From the NCBI RefSeq assembly GCF_907164915.1, contig NC_061866.1, positions 26,615,905 to 26,679,904 on the forward strand: a stretch of 64,000 bases of DNA, read 5' to 3'. The position numbers and the translations under genes are program-made. The notes below the pieces were generated by a model that was not told where the DNA came from, did no database searches, and was given only the letters and a program-made list of their open reading frames with translations. Positions 1 to 10,625 of this stretch are shown piece after piece. Source of the stretch: Impatiens glandulifera (Eukaryota; Streptophyta; Magnoliopsida; Ericales; Balsaminaceae). The first letter of the stretch is position 1; the number at the start of each line of letters is the position of its first letter.

Positions 1-1
1 C

Positions 2-379
2 AGATCCAACAACCGGAACCATTCCAACAACATGAGGCTCACAAAGGATAACCTCCCCTTTGTAAGCTTTGTCAAAAGTTCCTTAACCGACGAAGAGGAA
101 TTAAGTGCCTCATATCCGGAAGACGAGCTAATCTATGTAGGTCCAACTGATTCCGAAAAATGGCTTCACCCTGAGAAGAGGAAAGCCAACCGGCCCAAAG
201 GTAAGAAAGCCGAAGCACATAGGTTAAACCAAAGACCACCACCGAATAAGGCACCTTCAGGAAAGCAGAAAGACTCCAAACCGAGTGCAGGAAAACTAGT
301 TAGAACCATAACCGGGAAAGTTGTTCGACTTATTAAAGTCTGGATACCCAAAGGACTAATCGCATGTGGACCCAAGTAA
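2..379 (+). pseudogene. gag: Element A gag, C-terminal fragment (5' end outside window)
   Basis: Open from base 2 to the TAA at 377-379. The translated part matches the C-terminal gag segment of D (25057-25775), J (58716-59477), I and E: the block NLPFVSFVKSS, then YVGPTDSEKWLHPEKRK, a basic stretch and the closing motif WIPKGLI.CGPK. Capsid-like domain and zinc knuckle lie upstream of the window. Gag forms the virus-like particle. The pol frame starts in the +1 frame relative to gag and overlaps its last codons (from 366), so gag-pol would need a frame change or separate expression; nothing in the sequence settles which. Confidence 0.85.
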
Positions 380-1613
380 ATGTGGGTACCAAATAGTTGT
401 AAATATGTATATTTTGCAGGATATGAAGAAACGGCTAGGAAACTCTGAATGGTACTTGGACAGCGGTTGCTCCAGACACATGACTGGAAATAACAACCTC
501 CTAACCGACATCAGAATAGAAACCGGTGCAATAATCACATTCGGTGACAACTCAAAAGGTAGAACTGTGGGCAATGGTAAGATTGTCTATGGTAATCTAA
601 TAATTAATAATGTACTCTTAGTTGAAAACCTACATTTTAACCTGTTAAGCATTAGTCAAATGTGTGATGCTGGATACACTGTAGAATTCCTTAAACATGC
701 ATGCTTAGTTAAAAACTCTCAAGGCATCATACTGCTAACCGGAAATAGGTTAGGAAATATTTACAAGGTAGATTGGAAAAATAAAGTAGAATATCCTGTT
801 TGCATGGTAGCTAAAATCGATCAAACCTGGCTGTGGCATAAAAGGTTAAACCACCTAAACTTGAAAACCCTAAACTATATCCGCGGTAAAAAGCTAGTTG
901 AAGGAATTCATGATATAGTATTTAATAAGGATAAGGTCTGTTCAGCATGTCAAATGGGTAAGCAAACTAAGTCAACCTTTAAAAGTAAAGGACACATTCA
1001 ATCTAACTGATGCTTAGATCTTCTTCACATGGACCTATTTGGACCGATTAGGGTCGTCAGCCTAGGAGGTATGCTTTACACTATGGTAGTTGTTGATGAT
1101 TACTCTAGGTATACATGGGTAATATTCTTGGCATCCAAACGTGAAACCGCATCAAATTTGATTACACTGCTTAAACGTTTGCAAAATGAAAAATCAACAC
1201 GCATTAATAGCATTAGGAGTGATAGAGGAACCGAATTTACAAACAGTACTCTAAATGCATTCCTTGATAAATCCGGTATTATACACGAGTTGTCTAGTGC
1301 CAGGACTCCTCAACAGAACGGCCTGACAGAGAGAAGAAACCGAACTCTCAAGGAAGCCGCACGGTCCATGATAGCCGATTCGGGTATTGCCCAGAAATTC
1401 TGGGCTGAGGCTATCAATACTGCATGTCATACAAAAAACCGGTCTCTGATCAACAAGTTTCACAACAAAACACCTTATGAAGTATACTTTGATAGGGTTC
1501 CTAACCTCAAGTACCTTAAGATCTTCGGTTGTAAATGTTACATTCACATAAATGGCAAAACCAATCTATCTGCTTTTGATGCAAAATCCGATATTGGAAT
1601 CATCAGTAGTTAG
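366..1613 (+). pseudogene. pol: Element A pol: protease, GAG-pre-integrase and integrase core
   Basis: Aspartic protease signature WYLDSGCSRHMTG lies near 451-489 with the catalytic D-S-G. The GAG-pre-integrase zinc region follows (WHKRLNHLN, then CSACQMGKQTKS). The integrase core has the DD35E triad at D 1032-1034 (MDLFGP), D 1221-1223 (RSDRGTEF) and E 1329-1331 (QQNGLTERR), with 35 residues between the second D and E. Two breaks are visible. A TGA at 1008-1010 replaces an expected Arg codon (D reads CGA here), a likely CpG transition. A small deletion near 1600-1606 throws the frame to a TAG at 1611-1613. Protease processes Gag-Pol; integrase joins cDNA to host DNA. Confidence 0.93.
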
Positions 1614-3629
1614 TAAAGCATATAGAGTGTATAATACTAGAACTTTAACCGTGGAGGAATCACTTCATGTTGTTTTCGATGAATCGGTTGAAAGCAACAC
1701 TGCATCATCCTTTGATGTACACAATAGATTGGAAAACAACAATATTCATTTTGATAGTGAAGATGAGATTCCGGTTTTTAGACGGTTTGTCCATGACCAA
1801 ATGGGTAATGATGATACCCAGCCGGATCAAGCTATCACACGGCAGGAAGCTGACACTTCGGTTCAAACTAAGGAAATCGGTCAGTCTGACACACTTGTTC
1901 AGCCTACCGATATGTCTAGCCTTGATCAAGTAAACGGTGATTTGGTAGACGCTCCTGAACCGAATCTCAAAAGGAACACAAATCATCCTCCTAAGCTAAT
2001 TATAGGTGACCCTTCAAAACCTGTTCGAACTAGGCGACAAATTATGGAGGAATATTTTAATTCCGCTTTCATATCCCAGATTGAGCCGAAAAGAGTGGAT
2101 GAAGCATTGTCAGATCCGGATTGGATCTTGGGAATGCAAGAAGAATTAAACCAGTTTGAGAGTAATAAGGTCTGGTACCTAGTCCCTAGATCGAAAGATC
2201 AACCGGTCATAGGAACAAGATGGGTATTTAGAAACAAACTCAATGAAGACGGTTTGGTCACGAGGAACAAAGCCAGATTAGTGGCACAAGGATACAAACA
2301 GGAAGAAGGCATTGATTTTGAAGAATCATTTGCCCCTGTAGCTAGGATTGAAGCTATTAGGATTTTTCTAGCTTTTGCTGCCTTCGAAAACTTTAAAGTT
2401 TTTCAAATGGATGTTAAAAGTGTATTTTTGAATGGTGACCTACGTGAAGAAATATATGTTGAACAACCACCCGGTTTCAAAAATGCTGACCTGCCCAACC
2501 ATGTATACCGCTTAAACAAAGCTTTATACAGTTTAAAGCAAGATCCTAGAGCCTGGTATGATACACTAACTGCATTTCTGTTAAAACATGAATTCACCAT
2601 AGGTTCGGTGGACAAAACACTATTTAAATTTGAGAAAAATGAACATATCCTACTTGTTCAAATATATGTAGATGATATTATCTTCGGTTCAACCGATCTT
2701 AAGCTATGTGATAAATTCTCAACCTTGATGACTAACAAATTTGAAATGAGTATGATGGGAGAATTAAGCTTCTTCCTAGGTCTTCAGGTTAAGCAACTCG
2801 AAAAAGGAACTTTCATAAGCCAACCCAAGTATACTAAGGAACTTCTAAAGAAATTTGGGATGGACACGTGCTCCTCATCCGCTACTCCAATGAGCTCATC
2901 GGTCAAATTGGACAAGGATGATGACGGTCAAGCAGTAGACCTGACTGCTTACCGAGGAATTATCGGCTCTCTTCTATACCTAACAGCAAGTAGACCAGAT
3001 ATATTATTTGCGGTCGGTGTGTGCGGGAGATTCCAGGCTAATCCAAAACAGTCTCACTACACAGCCGCAAAGCGAATCCTGAAATATCTAAAAGGGACTC
3101 CTGAAGTCGGTCTATGGTATCCTAAGGACTCATCTTTCAACATCACAAGTTATTCAGATGCAGATTATGCAGGTTGTAAAGTTGACAGAAAAGTACCAAT
3201 GGAACATGCCAATTCCTAGGAGATCGGCTTGTTTCATGGCACAACAAGAAACAGACATCGGTTGCTACATCAACTGCAGAAGCTGAATATCTGGCAGCCG
3301 GAAGTTGCTGTTCACAACTTTTATGGATTCAACAACAACTGAAGGATTTTGGTATCACAGCTGAAGAGTCTTCGATATTCTGTGATAATACAAGTGCCAT
3401 AGCAATTACATACAATTCGGCTTTACACTCTAGAACCAAGCACATTGACATAAGGCACCACTTCATTCAGGAACATGTCATGTTGAAGCATATCTGGCTG
3501 GAATACGTATCGACAGAACAACAAGTAGCCGATATATTCACAAAGCCTCTACAGGAAGCTAAGTTTTCTCAATTCAGAATCACACTTGGTTTAACCGATA
3601 TTAATCAGCTTATCTCTAGAAATGTTTAA
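1552..3629 (+). pseudogene. pol: Element A pol: reverse transcriptase and RNase H
   Basis: The frame from about 1607 reads the linker ([16 protein letters not shown]), then [45 protein letters not shown], the catalytic YVDD at 2665-2676 and FFLGLQV. RNase H follows with the motif [11 protein letters not shown] one-base loss in an A-run near 3188 breaks RNase H and creates a stop at 3217-3219; the rest (CQFLGDRL..., AEAEYLAAGSC, VADIFTKPL) continues in the next frame to a TAA at 3627-3629. RT and RNase H copy the RNA into cDNA in the particle. Apart from the frameshift, the RT core looks intact. Confidence 0.94.
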
Positions 3630-4139
3630 AAGGGAAATCGGTTCGAACAGATAAAACCGGTAGTTCCTCCTAAACTGTCAGATTCCAAATTCACCAAGGT
3701 ATCTATGGAAGAACCGCATTGTCTATCAGTTAGAGTAAACCGACCGGTTACTTAGTGCATGCACCAAATAACCGCATCAGAACGAATAACTGAAAACCAA
3801 CCGGTTTGGAAGTAGTTTACTTCGGATTATTTGGTCTCCAAACAAAAGTGGAATAATTATCTGTGTTTAAACTTATCTGTTCTGAAAAACTACCTTTTCA
3901 AGGCAAAACGGTCATACCTCAAAAGACGTGAAGATATGATATCTTTCACCGTCCAGGCCTATGACTCACATCCTAGGTTTTAGACATTCTTATTTCATGC
4001 AAAATGTTTTACCCTATGGTTAATAGACACTATTATCTGCTACACACTGGATAATACTATCATCCCTCTACTAATATATAAGTTAGACAAACCTTAGACA
4101 ACAATCACAAGCTCCAACCTATCCTCTTACTAAGACAAA
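3630..4139 (+). promoter_or_regulatory. Spacer between pol and first accessory ORF of A, with TATA-like box
   Basis: No coding signal. It is rich in the CGGTT/AACCG words typical of this element family. A TATATA-like box lies near 4073-4082, about 60 bp before the ATG at 4140, followed by an A/C-rich leader (ACAATCACAAGCTCC...). Its position parallels TATA boxes before every other accessory ORF in the window, so I read it as an internal promoter; that is inference. Confidence 0.5.
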
Positions 4140-4881
4140 ATGTCAGTTTCCAAACATCCTTCAAGTGGATTTCGATTCAGCTCAAGGCACTGAGCACTAT
4201 GAAGTCTTCAAGATGATTAAGTCACTTGAAGACACCGGTCTCAAACATTTTCTAGATGACAAATATGTCATCTTCCAAGAAACAGTCCTGGAATTTTTCT
4301 ACAATGCTAGGGTTTTCCGGGGTACCCCTCACTTCGACACCCACATTCAGTCCAAAGTGGGAGGGACCGTGTTTGATTTATCAGAAAGTGACTTCGCCAG
4401 ATACTTCGATCTTCCGAAGCAAGGGCTCACCGACCTAAACGTTCCGGCTGAACTAAAGGCCGAAATTTCCTTAAGCTTTGCTCGTTCAAACCGCCCGGTC
4501 GGTGACCATGGTGCTAGGTCATCGTTGAGAGTTGAGTACCAGCTTCTCAACGATGTTATCGGTCGAGGCATCCTAGGAAAGGATGTGACCAACACCTACT
4601 GTGCTACAGTTTTTAACATGATGTCTGCTATCACAACAAACACGCCAGTCAACTGGTCCAGAGTGTTATTCGATGTCCTGATCTGGATGATCGGCATTCG
4701 CCAAACCGTCCTCGTTCCCCAGATCAGCTGCCTACTTTTGGAACTTGGGGTTCCACTCTGTCCGGGTGAATGGTTGAACCAGGCCCATGTCATAACCAAG
4801 GAGGTTGCCGACTCATTTTATGAGCGGTTTGAGAAGGACTGGAAGAGGAAGAACCGACACCTTAACTCCTCCGGAAATTAA
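4140..4881 (+). pseudogene. Element A accessory ORF 1 (about 245 codons), N-terminal frameshift
   Basis: Unknown function. The ATG at 4140 fits the position of starts in J (63507) and D, but one extra base in the first 25 bp puts it out of frame with the domain, which is open from 4165 (GTG, not a plausible plant start) to the TAA at 4879-4881. Domain landmarks: IDFD-like opening, DTGLKHFLDD, VLEFFYNARV, GTVFDLSESDFARYFDLPKQG, LRVEYQLLNDVIG, VFNMMSAIT, PVNWSRVLFDVL. It ends in a basic tail (RFEKDWKRKNRHL). No signal peptide or membrane segment is seen. It is a paralogue of the next two ORFs and matches D's ORF1. Confidence 0.7.
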
Positions 4882-5311
4882 GTCACTCCTTCCTACAACC
4901 GGTCATTTTGCTGTACGCACCGTGTATCAGTGTCCCACTCTATCATGATCATCTCGGTTTAGTCTATGCTATTTTCGGTTTTAATTATGGCCCTTTCGGT
5001 TTCATGTACTTTCCTCCATTAATTAAACGTAACTTTCAACTTCTAACTACATGAGTAATTACACAAACTTAGTTACTTTCTAACTAGATTCCCTACCTCA
5101 AGCTCCGCAACCGGTCTAAAGTAACTCCTTCGCAAGGAGTTTTGGAAACATAAATATTCTCTTCTTAAATAGGACAAAACTGAATTTCAGCATTAAATGC
5201 CCATATTTTCCCTCCAATCTTAACACTATATAAGAAACCTTCCCTTAACAATCCAACATACCTCCAACAAATTAGAACTTCTTAAACTCTCTCTTAGCAA
5301 AACTTGAAATC
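4882..5311 (+). promoter_or_regulatory. Spacer with TATA box upstream of A accessory ORF 2
   Basis: Non-coding. A clear TATATAA at 5227-5233 lies about 80 bp before the ATG at 5312, followed by a CT-rich leader (AAACTCTCTCTTAGCAAAAC). The equivalent gap in D (34627-35350) also has TATATAA. This looks like an individual promoter for ORF 2. Confidence 0.5.
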
Positions 5312-5932
5312 ATGTCGAGCTGAACACTAAGAAACTTTCTATGCATTGATTTCGATTCAGTCCTTCAACATGATGACCTGGAAGCAAAGGAACTCATGTT
5401 TGAATCACTAATCGACACCGGTCTTCGTGATTTTCTCGAAGAATCCGGACCTATGCTCATCCCAGAAGTGCTGGAATTCTTCCACAATGCATACATAAGT
5501 GACGATGACATTGTCTCCACGGTGAGAAGGCACACCATCTCTCTGAGCGAATCCGAATTTGCTCAAATGTTCAATCTGCCCACCGAAGGGTTTTCCGACT
5601 TCCCATCCCGGGTGGGAAGCGCCGCGACCGACTATTCAGAACTGTTCTCCGAAACCGAGGTGCTGGTGGAGAACCACGGTCTGAAAACCCGCCTTGCCCA
5701 CCACTTCCAACTCCTTTACGAGATTGTCAACCGATCCATCATCTGCCAATCTCCAAACCAACACTACTCCAAGAAGGTCTTCGACATGATGACCTATATT
5801 GTCAACAACACCCCCATAAACTGGGCATCGGTCCTCTTCCAAAACCTGAGGACTATGGTCGAGAAAAAGAAAGGTCTCGGATACGCCCCCCATATCAGCC
5901 GGGTCATTCTTGAACACAGTTCAGATTTTTGA
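5312..5932 (+). pseudogene. Element A accessory ORF 2, early TGA stop
   Basis: ATG at 5312 opens a frame that hits TGA at codon 4 (5321-5323) and then stays open to TGA at 5930-5932. Domain landmarks: IDFDSVL, ESLIDTGLRDFLEESG, EVLEFFHNAYISDDD, ISLSESEFAQMFNLPTEGFSDF, ENHGLKTRLAHHFQLLYEIV, KKVFDMMTYIV, PINWASVLFQNL. Same domain as ORFs 1 and 3 but clearly diverged. About 70 bp past the stop remain readable in other frames, so the C-terminus is also damaged. Function unknown. Confidence 0.7.
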
Positions 5933-6538
5933 CCGGGTACACTGGCGTGCCCATCAAATGTTCTCGATGAGGAAGGGGTGGAAGACAAGATCTCCAGAAT
6001 AATTATTACATAAGTTATAAATGTGTATCTTATGTATTTCATACCGATCAATATATCGGTGTCTATCATGTATCTTTTCTTTCAATGATTATCTGACTTT
6101 TAAGCTTGATAACCGGGTCAAAAATCGCAATATCAGAATATCTATCTAACTGACTAACCGGCTGATATCGCTAAATTACTTCATTGAAAACTCGGTCAAA
6201 ATCGAAAACCGCATCCTCACGGTTAAATAACCGACTCACCTAATAAACGGTTACAAGAACGAACCGCTTCATCGCCGGTTAAATAACCGTGTAAAAAGCC
6301 CGCTCAAATTTCCCGCCCATCTCTTCCCGCCCATCACTTCCTGCCCATAGTCTTTGGAGGGAAAATTCCCGCCCAAACCTGACGTGACGGTTCACGGCGG
6401 TTGGAATTCCAAACCGCGACTATAAATAGGGTCCTTAGCCATTTTCTTTAACTCTCACGCGAATCGGCTTTCTCTCTCTAGCTCTCAAATCTTTCATACA
6501 CTCTCAATCCTTCGATCCTCCGTTCCATTCCTCCTACA
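5933..6538 (+). promoter_or_regulatory. Spacer with TATA box upstream of A accessory ORF 3
   Basis: Non-coding. It contains a run of CCGCCCA/CCCGCC words at 6300-6380, a TGACGTGACGG word near 6380-6390 that contains a TGACG (bZIP-type) core, then TATAAATA at 6421-6428, 111 bp before the ATG at 6539, and a CT-rich leader (CTCTCTCTAGCTCTC). D has the same order before its ORF 3: ACCGCC words, TGACGTGACGG and TATATAA. This is the best-formed internal promoter candidate in A. Confidence 0.6.
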
Positions 6539-8824
6539 ATGGGTCGCGAATCCGTGCTGTTCAAACATATCGTCCAAGTTGACTTCGAGGAAGTTCGAGC
6601 AAACGGCTCGGCGGAAGCACAACGGGTGATAACCCAGATCTCTGAATCAGGTCTCGAGCACTTTCTGAATGGGCCATTCGTATTATATCAGGATGCGGTC
6701 GACGAATTCTTCCAAACCGCCATCCTCCCCGAAGGAACTATCATCGCAACTATATTCGGACAACGCCTCGAACTGACGAAGGAGTCGATTGCTGAAATAT
6801 TGCACCTACTAACCGAAGGGAGTGACTTCTTGGTGGCCATAGACGAGGAAACCTTCCAGACGGCTTGCCGGGATCTTTCGGACACAGAGGTCCCTATCGC
6901 GGTATCCGGTAAGAAATCATCCCTTAAACCGGAATATAGACCACTGTGTGATATCTTCACAAAATCGGTTCAAGCAAGAGGAGGCAACTTTGACAGTCTC
7001 ACCCGGACAAAGATTGAAATGATTGCCGATTTGGTCAACGACATCAAAATCAACTGGGCGAAGGTGGTTTTCGCAAACCTGTGTGAGATGGTGGATCCGA
7101 CATCTAATCGGTCATGGGGATACGCCATTCCACTTGGTAAAATAATGCGTCATTTCAACATTAACACCGCCCCTAGTGTCCTCCTCGCACCCAGCAAGAT
7201 TATAAAGTCGCATCAGTTCATCAAACCGGAGGACAGGCAAGGCAAAAAGAAGGCCTCCGGTTCTACAAGCAGCCGAAAGAAGAAGGCAGCCAATAAGAAG
7301 GCAGCTCCGGTCCAAGAAAAATCCGGAACTAAGAGAGATAAACAACTAACCGGATCGGCTAATCCGCGGTCCGACTCCCCCAATGATGAAAATTCGGCAT
7401 CAAGCTCTGACCGAACCATTTCACAACATACCGGAGAAGATCAGTCCGGTAAGGGGAAAAGACCAATAGTCGAAGAAAAATCGGTCCGACATGATGTCGG
7501 CTCGGACAGAATACAGGAGGAAGATGACTCCGCGGATGAACACACCCGGCAAACGGCCGAGGATCTCGTCAGCAGAATCATGGACGAGATTCATAAGTAG
7601 GCTCACGCAGCATCCGACGTCTACTATCAATGGGTCCTGCACCAGCATCAAATACTCTTCAAAAACATGCTACCGGATCTCACCGTTAACCAGAAATTCG
7701 AGAAGTTGGTTGAGATGGAGGAGGAGGTAATCAGCCTCACAAAGGCTTAGAGCGTCACGACCGCCCTAGGACGAAGCAAGATGGTCGAACCGCATGCTCG
7801 GTTATTAGGGCTCACCGAACACATTCGACGCCTCCAAGAAAAGCATATTCCAGGGACACCGGACTCCTCACTTGAGCTCTTGGTGTTGAACTTGCTAGCG
7901 GTCAAAGAAAAGGACCTGACGGAGGAGATGGCACGGCTTGAAGCGGAGCCCGAGCACCAAGAAACATCGAACTTATCCAGATCCCCTCCTGAGGATGTTG
8001 GCGGTCAGAATCCGACCGATAATGAGCAATCCTCTCCTCCACCGGAACAGGTAATCAACATGACCGAACCCAGGACGGGTACACCGCTCACCGACCAGCG
8101 AGTATCTGCTAAAACCGGGGACTCTGTACCAACTATAACGGAAGAGAGGGTAAAAGCACTCATAGAGGAGTTTGTCAATGACGCCATTCGGCCATGGCAA
8201 AAGAAGATCAAAGAAACCGCGGTCGATCGGATCATGTCCGTTGAAGTAAATTACGGCAATACAGATCAGTTGTACGGCGGTCATCTTGACAGAACCAAGG
8301 CATTGGAGGAGACAATTCCGAAGCTGGTGACCGACCTCGCCTCTGTCAGCCAAAATGTCGCTATGATGGAACAATCTCAAGAAACAACCGATCAAAGGCT
8401 GAAGAAGGTTGATGAGGACCTGGCTCAATCCGGTGCCCAAGCCGGTTCTACACTTGAGAGGATGGTATCGCTTGAAGAAAAGCATGCCAAGATTGAATCT
8501 GATCTAAAAGCGGTCACCGAATAGGTGGCGGAGTTAATAGAGGCAAAGCTGGCTGCCGATAAGGCACTTGAGGAGGCAAATGCTCTCGCGGCCCAAAGGG
8601 TCCAAGATGCCCTGGATGAGCAGGCTCGGATTCAGAAGGAAACGGTTTTGGCAGATGCGAACCTGGCCGGACATATTCAAAATATAGAGAACAGTGCACC
8701 GGCCATCGCAATCCAACAGAATAAAGATGCTATTCGGCTAATGGTCCAACAGGAAACATACAATGAATTTTTCGAAAAATTCTCCCAAGTCAGTTTCCAA
8801 AAATCCGGCCAAATAAATTATTAA
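6539..8824 (+). pseudogene. Element A accessory ORF 3, long form (762 codons) with three in-frame TAG stops
   Basis: One frame runs from ATG 6539 to TAA 8822-8824, interrupted only by TAG at 7598, 7748 and 8522. Residues 1-220: shared domain (VDFEEV, ESGLEHFLNG, VDEFFQTAI, TKESIAEIL, LLTEGSDF, SSLKPEYRPLCDIFTKS, TKIEMIADLV, KINWAKVVFANL). Residues about 230-285: Lys-rich (KKKASGSTSSRKKKAANKK), possibly nuclear or nucleic-acid binding. Then a Ser/Asp/Glu-rich stretch, and a C-terminal third rich in E, K, L and A that looks coiled-coil (LARLEAEPE, MVSLEEKHAKIESDLK, AELIEAKLAADKALEEA). No membrane segment. All three stops are TAG, compatible with former CAG. Function unknown. Confidence 0.75.
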
Positions 8825-8883
8825 AAACAACCGGCCTACATTTGCATTCCTACATGATTTTGAATATTTTAAATAAAATAATC

Positions 8884-8897
8884 AAAAAGGGAGAAAT
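8884..8897 (+). promoter_or_regulatory. Polypurine tract of element A
   Basis: AAAAAGGGAGAAA immediately precedes the LTR start TGTTAG at 8898. It primes plus-strand cDNA synthesis in LTR elements. D and H have the same tract. Confidence 0.9.
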
Positions 8898-10105
8898 TGT
8901 TAGATAAAATTAGATCGGTTAAATAAAACTTAACAAAAACAAATTTCCTGTGCAGGAACAGGTAAAGAATTCAGCCGGTCAAGTTACTCAACCGATTAAG
9001 AAACTCAACCGGTCAAGCAACCCAACCGACCAAAAACCTGACCGAACAAGAAGACAAGATCGGTCAAATCAGAAGGCCAAAATCATTGAACATTCGGTCA
9101 ATCTGAAGTTATGGAAAAACCGGAAGCCATCCAGTTAACATAAATAAACGACCAGTACAAATAGACACTTCAAGTATCTGTTGAGGATGATACCGAAGGA
9201 ACAGACTTTAGTATTGTCATATTCATACAAGTCTGAAGACAGTCTGAAGGCTACAGAAGATCGTCCGACAAGATCTTTCCACTCCAAGATAAATCAGAGA
9301 CGAAATCTTCCAGGTACAGGCAACTGTCCAACCGACAGTTACCATATTGAGTAAAAGACAAACCTAACCGGTTAGAACGCCAGGTCTGAAGACTAGACCG
9401 CCAGGTCTGAAGATTTGACCGCCAGGTCTGAATCACTGAAACTCTGCTCAACCAATCAGATTCAAGGAAATGAAATGTGACCGTTGGCACATTTCACCTA
9501 TAAAAGAAGGAGTTGAAGAGGAATAAATGCGGTTACAAGTTCTAAGAGTCTTCTACAACCTAAGTTACAAATCGTGTTCTATCTCTCTAAATTAAAAGAG
9601 AGCTTAAGTGTGTAGTTGAAGAGTGATTACAATTTCGGTTACAATTGTACGAGTGTTATCGAGCAGAAAATAAGTCTCGATCGGATTGTGTTTGTGTATT
9701 CCTTAGTGAATATCCTTCTCGCGGTTTCGAGAGGAAGGGGTGACGTATGAGTTTATCTCCGAACATCCATAAAATCCTGTCTTGTTATTTACTTTCTACC
9801 GGTCTTGTGTTCTAACCGATTCCACTTAAACCGTCCTACATCATTATAACCGAAATACCGAATACCAAAACCGACCTACCACACTCCAAACCGACTTCAT
9901 CCAAATCCGGTTCTGCCTATCTCGTGTGTGTTGCTTCAACCTGAAACAAACCACTTCCGCACTTGAACTCGGTTAAAGGTTTTGTGACAGTTTATGTAGT
10001 ATTGAAACCCCGGTGTTAATCTCTAACCGGATTAATCACCACCCGTTGAGTGAAACGCGTTAACCGGCCAACCCCGGTTCCCCAGCCGCGACCTAGATCC
10101 TAACA
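8898..10105 (+). repeat. 3' LTR of element A (1208 bp, TGTTAG...CTAACA)
   Basis: Perfect 6-bp inverted ends. TATAAAA at 9499-9505 is the probable element promoter. Near 9706-9773 lies the conserved module shared by all LTRs in the window: a CCTTCTCG/CGAGAGGAAGG hairpin, GGGGTGACGTA, then CTCCGAACATCCATAAA. The 3' half closely matches the H LTR; the 5' half is diverged. Confidence 0.93.
9378..9432 (+). repeat. Short tandem repeat in A LTR (about 3 units of 22 bp)
   Basis: The words CGCCAGGTCTGAAGA, CGCCAGGTCTGAAGATTTGA and CGCCAGGTCTGAATC follow each other upstream of the TATA box. H has two units at the matching place (29697-29730), so copy number varies between LTRs. Confidence 0.7.
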
Positions 10106-10625
10106 AAACTCTCTCTTCTGAAAACAAACGGTTAAACTATATTGTTAGTACTTGGAAAAGATCTAGAAAGCTGTCAAATATCAGATCAGTCTGTTGAAAC
10201 TTGTTAGATCTAAATCCAGTTTAGGATTTGATAGTAAAGACCCAAACTAGTCCTGTAAGAAGTTAAACTCAGCAACTGACAAACTTAAGCGAATAAGTTT
10301 TTTCAAAGGGAGTTTAACTAATACTGCAACTGATCCAATACATGAGGAGTTAACTTTGAAGGATGAAATAACTTATGTTCCGTCAATTGTTAGTTGGCTC
10401 AAAATTAAGTTAGAAGTAATCAGCAAGTCTAGCAATCTAAAACCTAACAAGAAATCAAGGAGTTTGAAAAGAAAATCATTCTCTAAAGCTAAGGGATCGG
10501 TGGCTAGTAGGAAGACGTCTTTTGAGTCCAAATTATATGCATTAATTACAACACAAAATGCGAAATCCATAAAGATAACTCAAATATGGATACCCAAGGG
10601 ACTAATTGATCGAGAACCCAATTGA
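10106..10625 (+). pseudogene. gag: Element B gag, C-terminal relic
   Basis: Sequence from 10106 aligns by eye with the J gag (58940-59477) and E gag. The first 250 bp are broken by stops; 10356-10625 stays open and reads DEITYVPSIVSWLK, a Lys/Ser-rich stretch and the typical gag ending ITQIWIPKGLIDREPN, stop at 10623-10625. The 5' part lies upstream, displaced by insertion of A. Confidence 0.8.

Larger units (their letters stand above)
1..10105 (+). mobile_element. Element A: Sirevirus-type Ty1/copia retrotransposon, 5' end outside the window
   Basis: Order seen: gag C-terminus, protease, integrase, RT, RNase H, three accessory ORFs, polypurine tract, 3' LTR. The LTR begins TGTTAG and ends CTAACA. 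Sequence to the right (10106 on) is the gag of another element (B), so A sits inside B's gag; the flank AAACT (10106-10110) should be one half of the target-site duplication, with its partner lost upstream of the window. pol carries one stop, one small deletion and one 1-bp frameshift, so A is dead, but it is the least decayed pol in the window. Confidence 0.93.

Noticed and set aside
376..419. A 44-nt GT...AG intron joining gag to pol in A
   Set aside because: Too short for a plant intron, and joining there leads to an immediate stop.
4165..4167. GTG as start of A accessory ORF 1
   Set aside because: GTG starts are not expected in plants; ATG at 4140 with a 1-bp frameshift explains the sequence better and matches J and D.
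4140..8824. Envelope-like genes, as sometimes proposed for Sirevirus 3' ORFs
   Set aside because: I see no signal peptide, membrane segment or furin-like site in any of the accessory ORFs.
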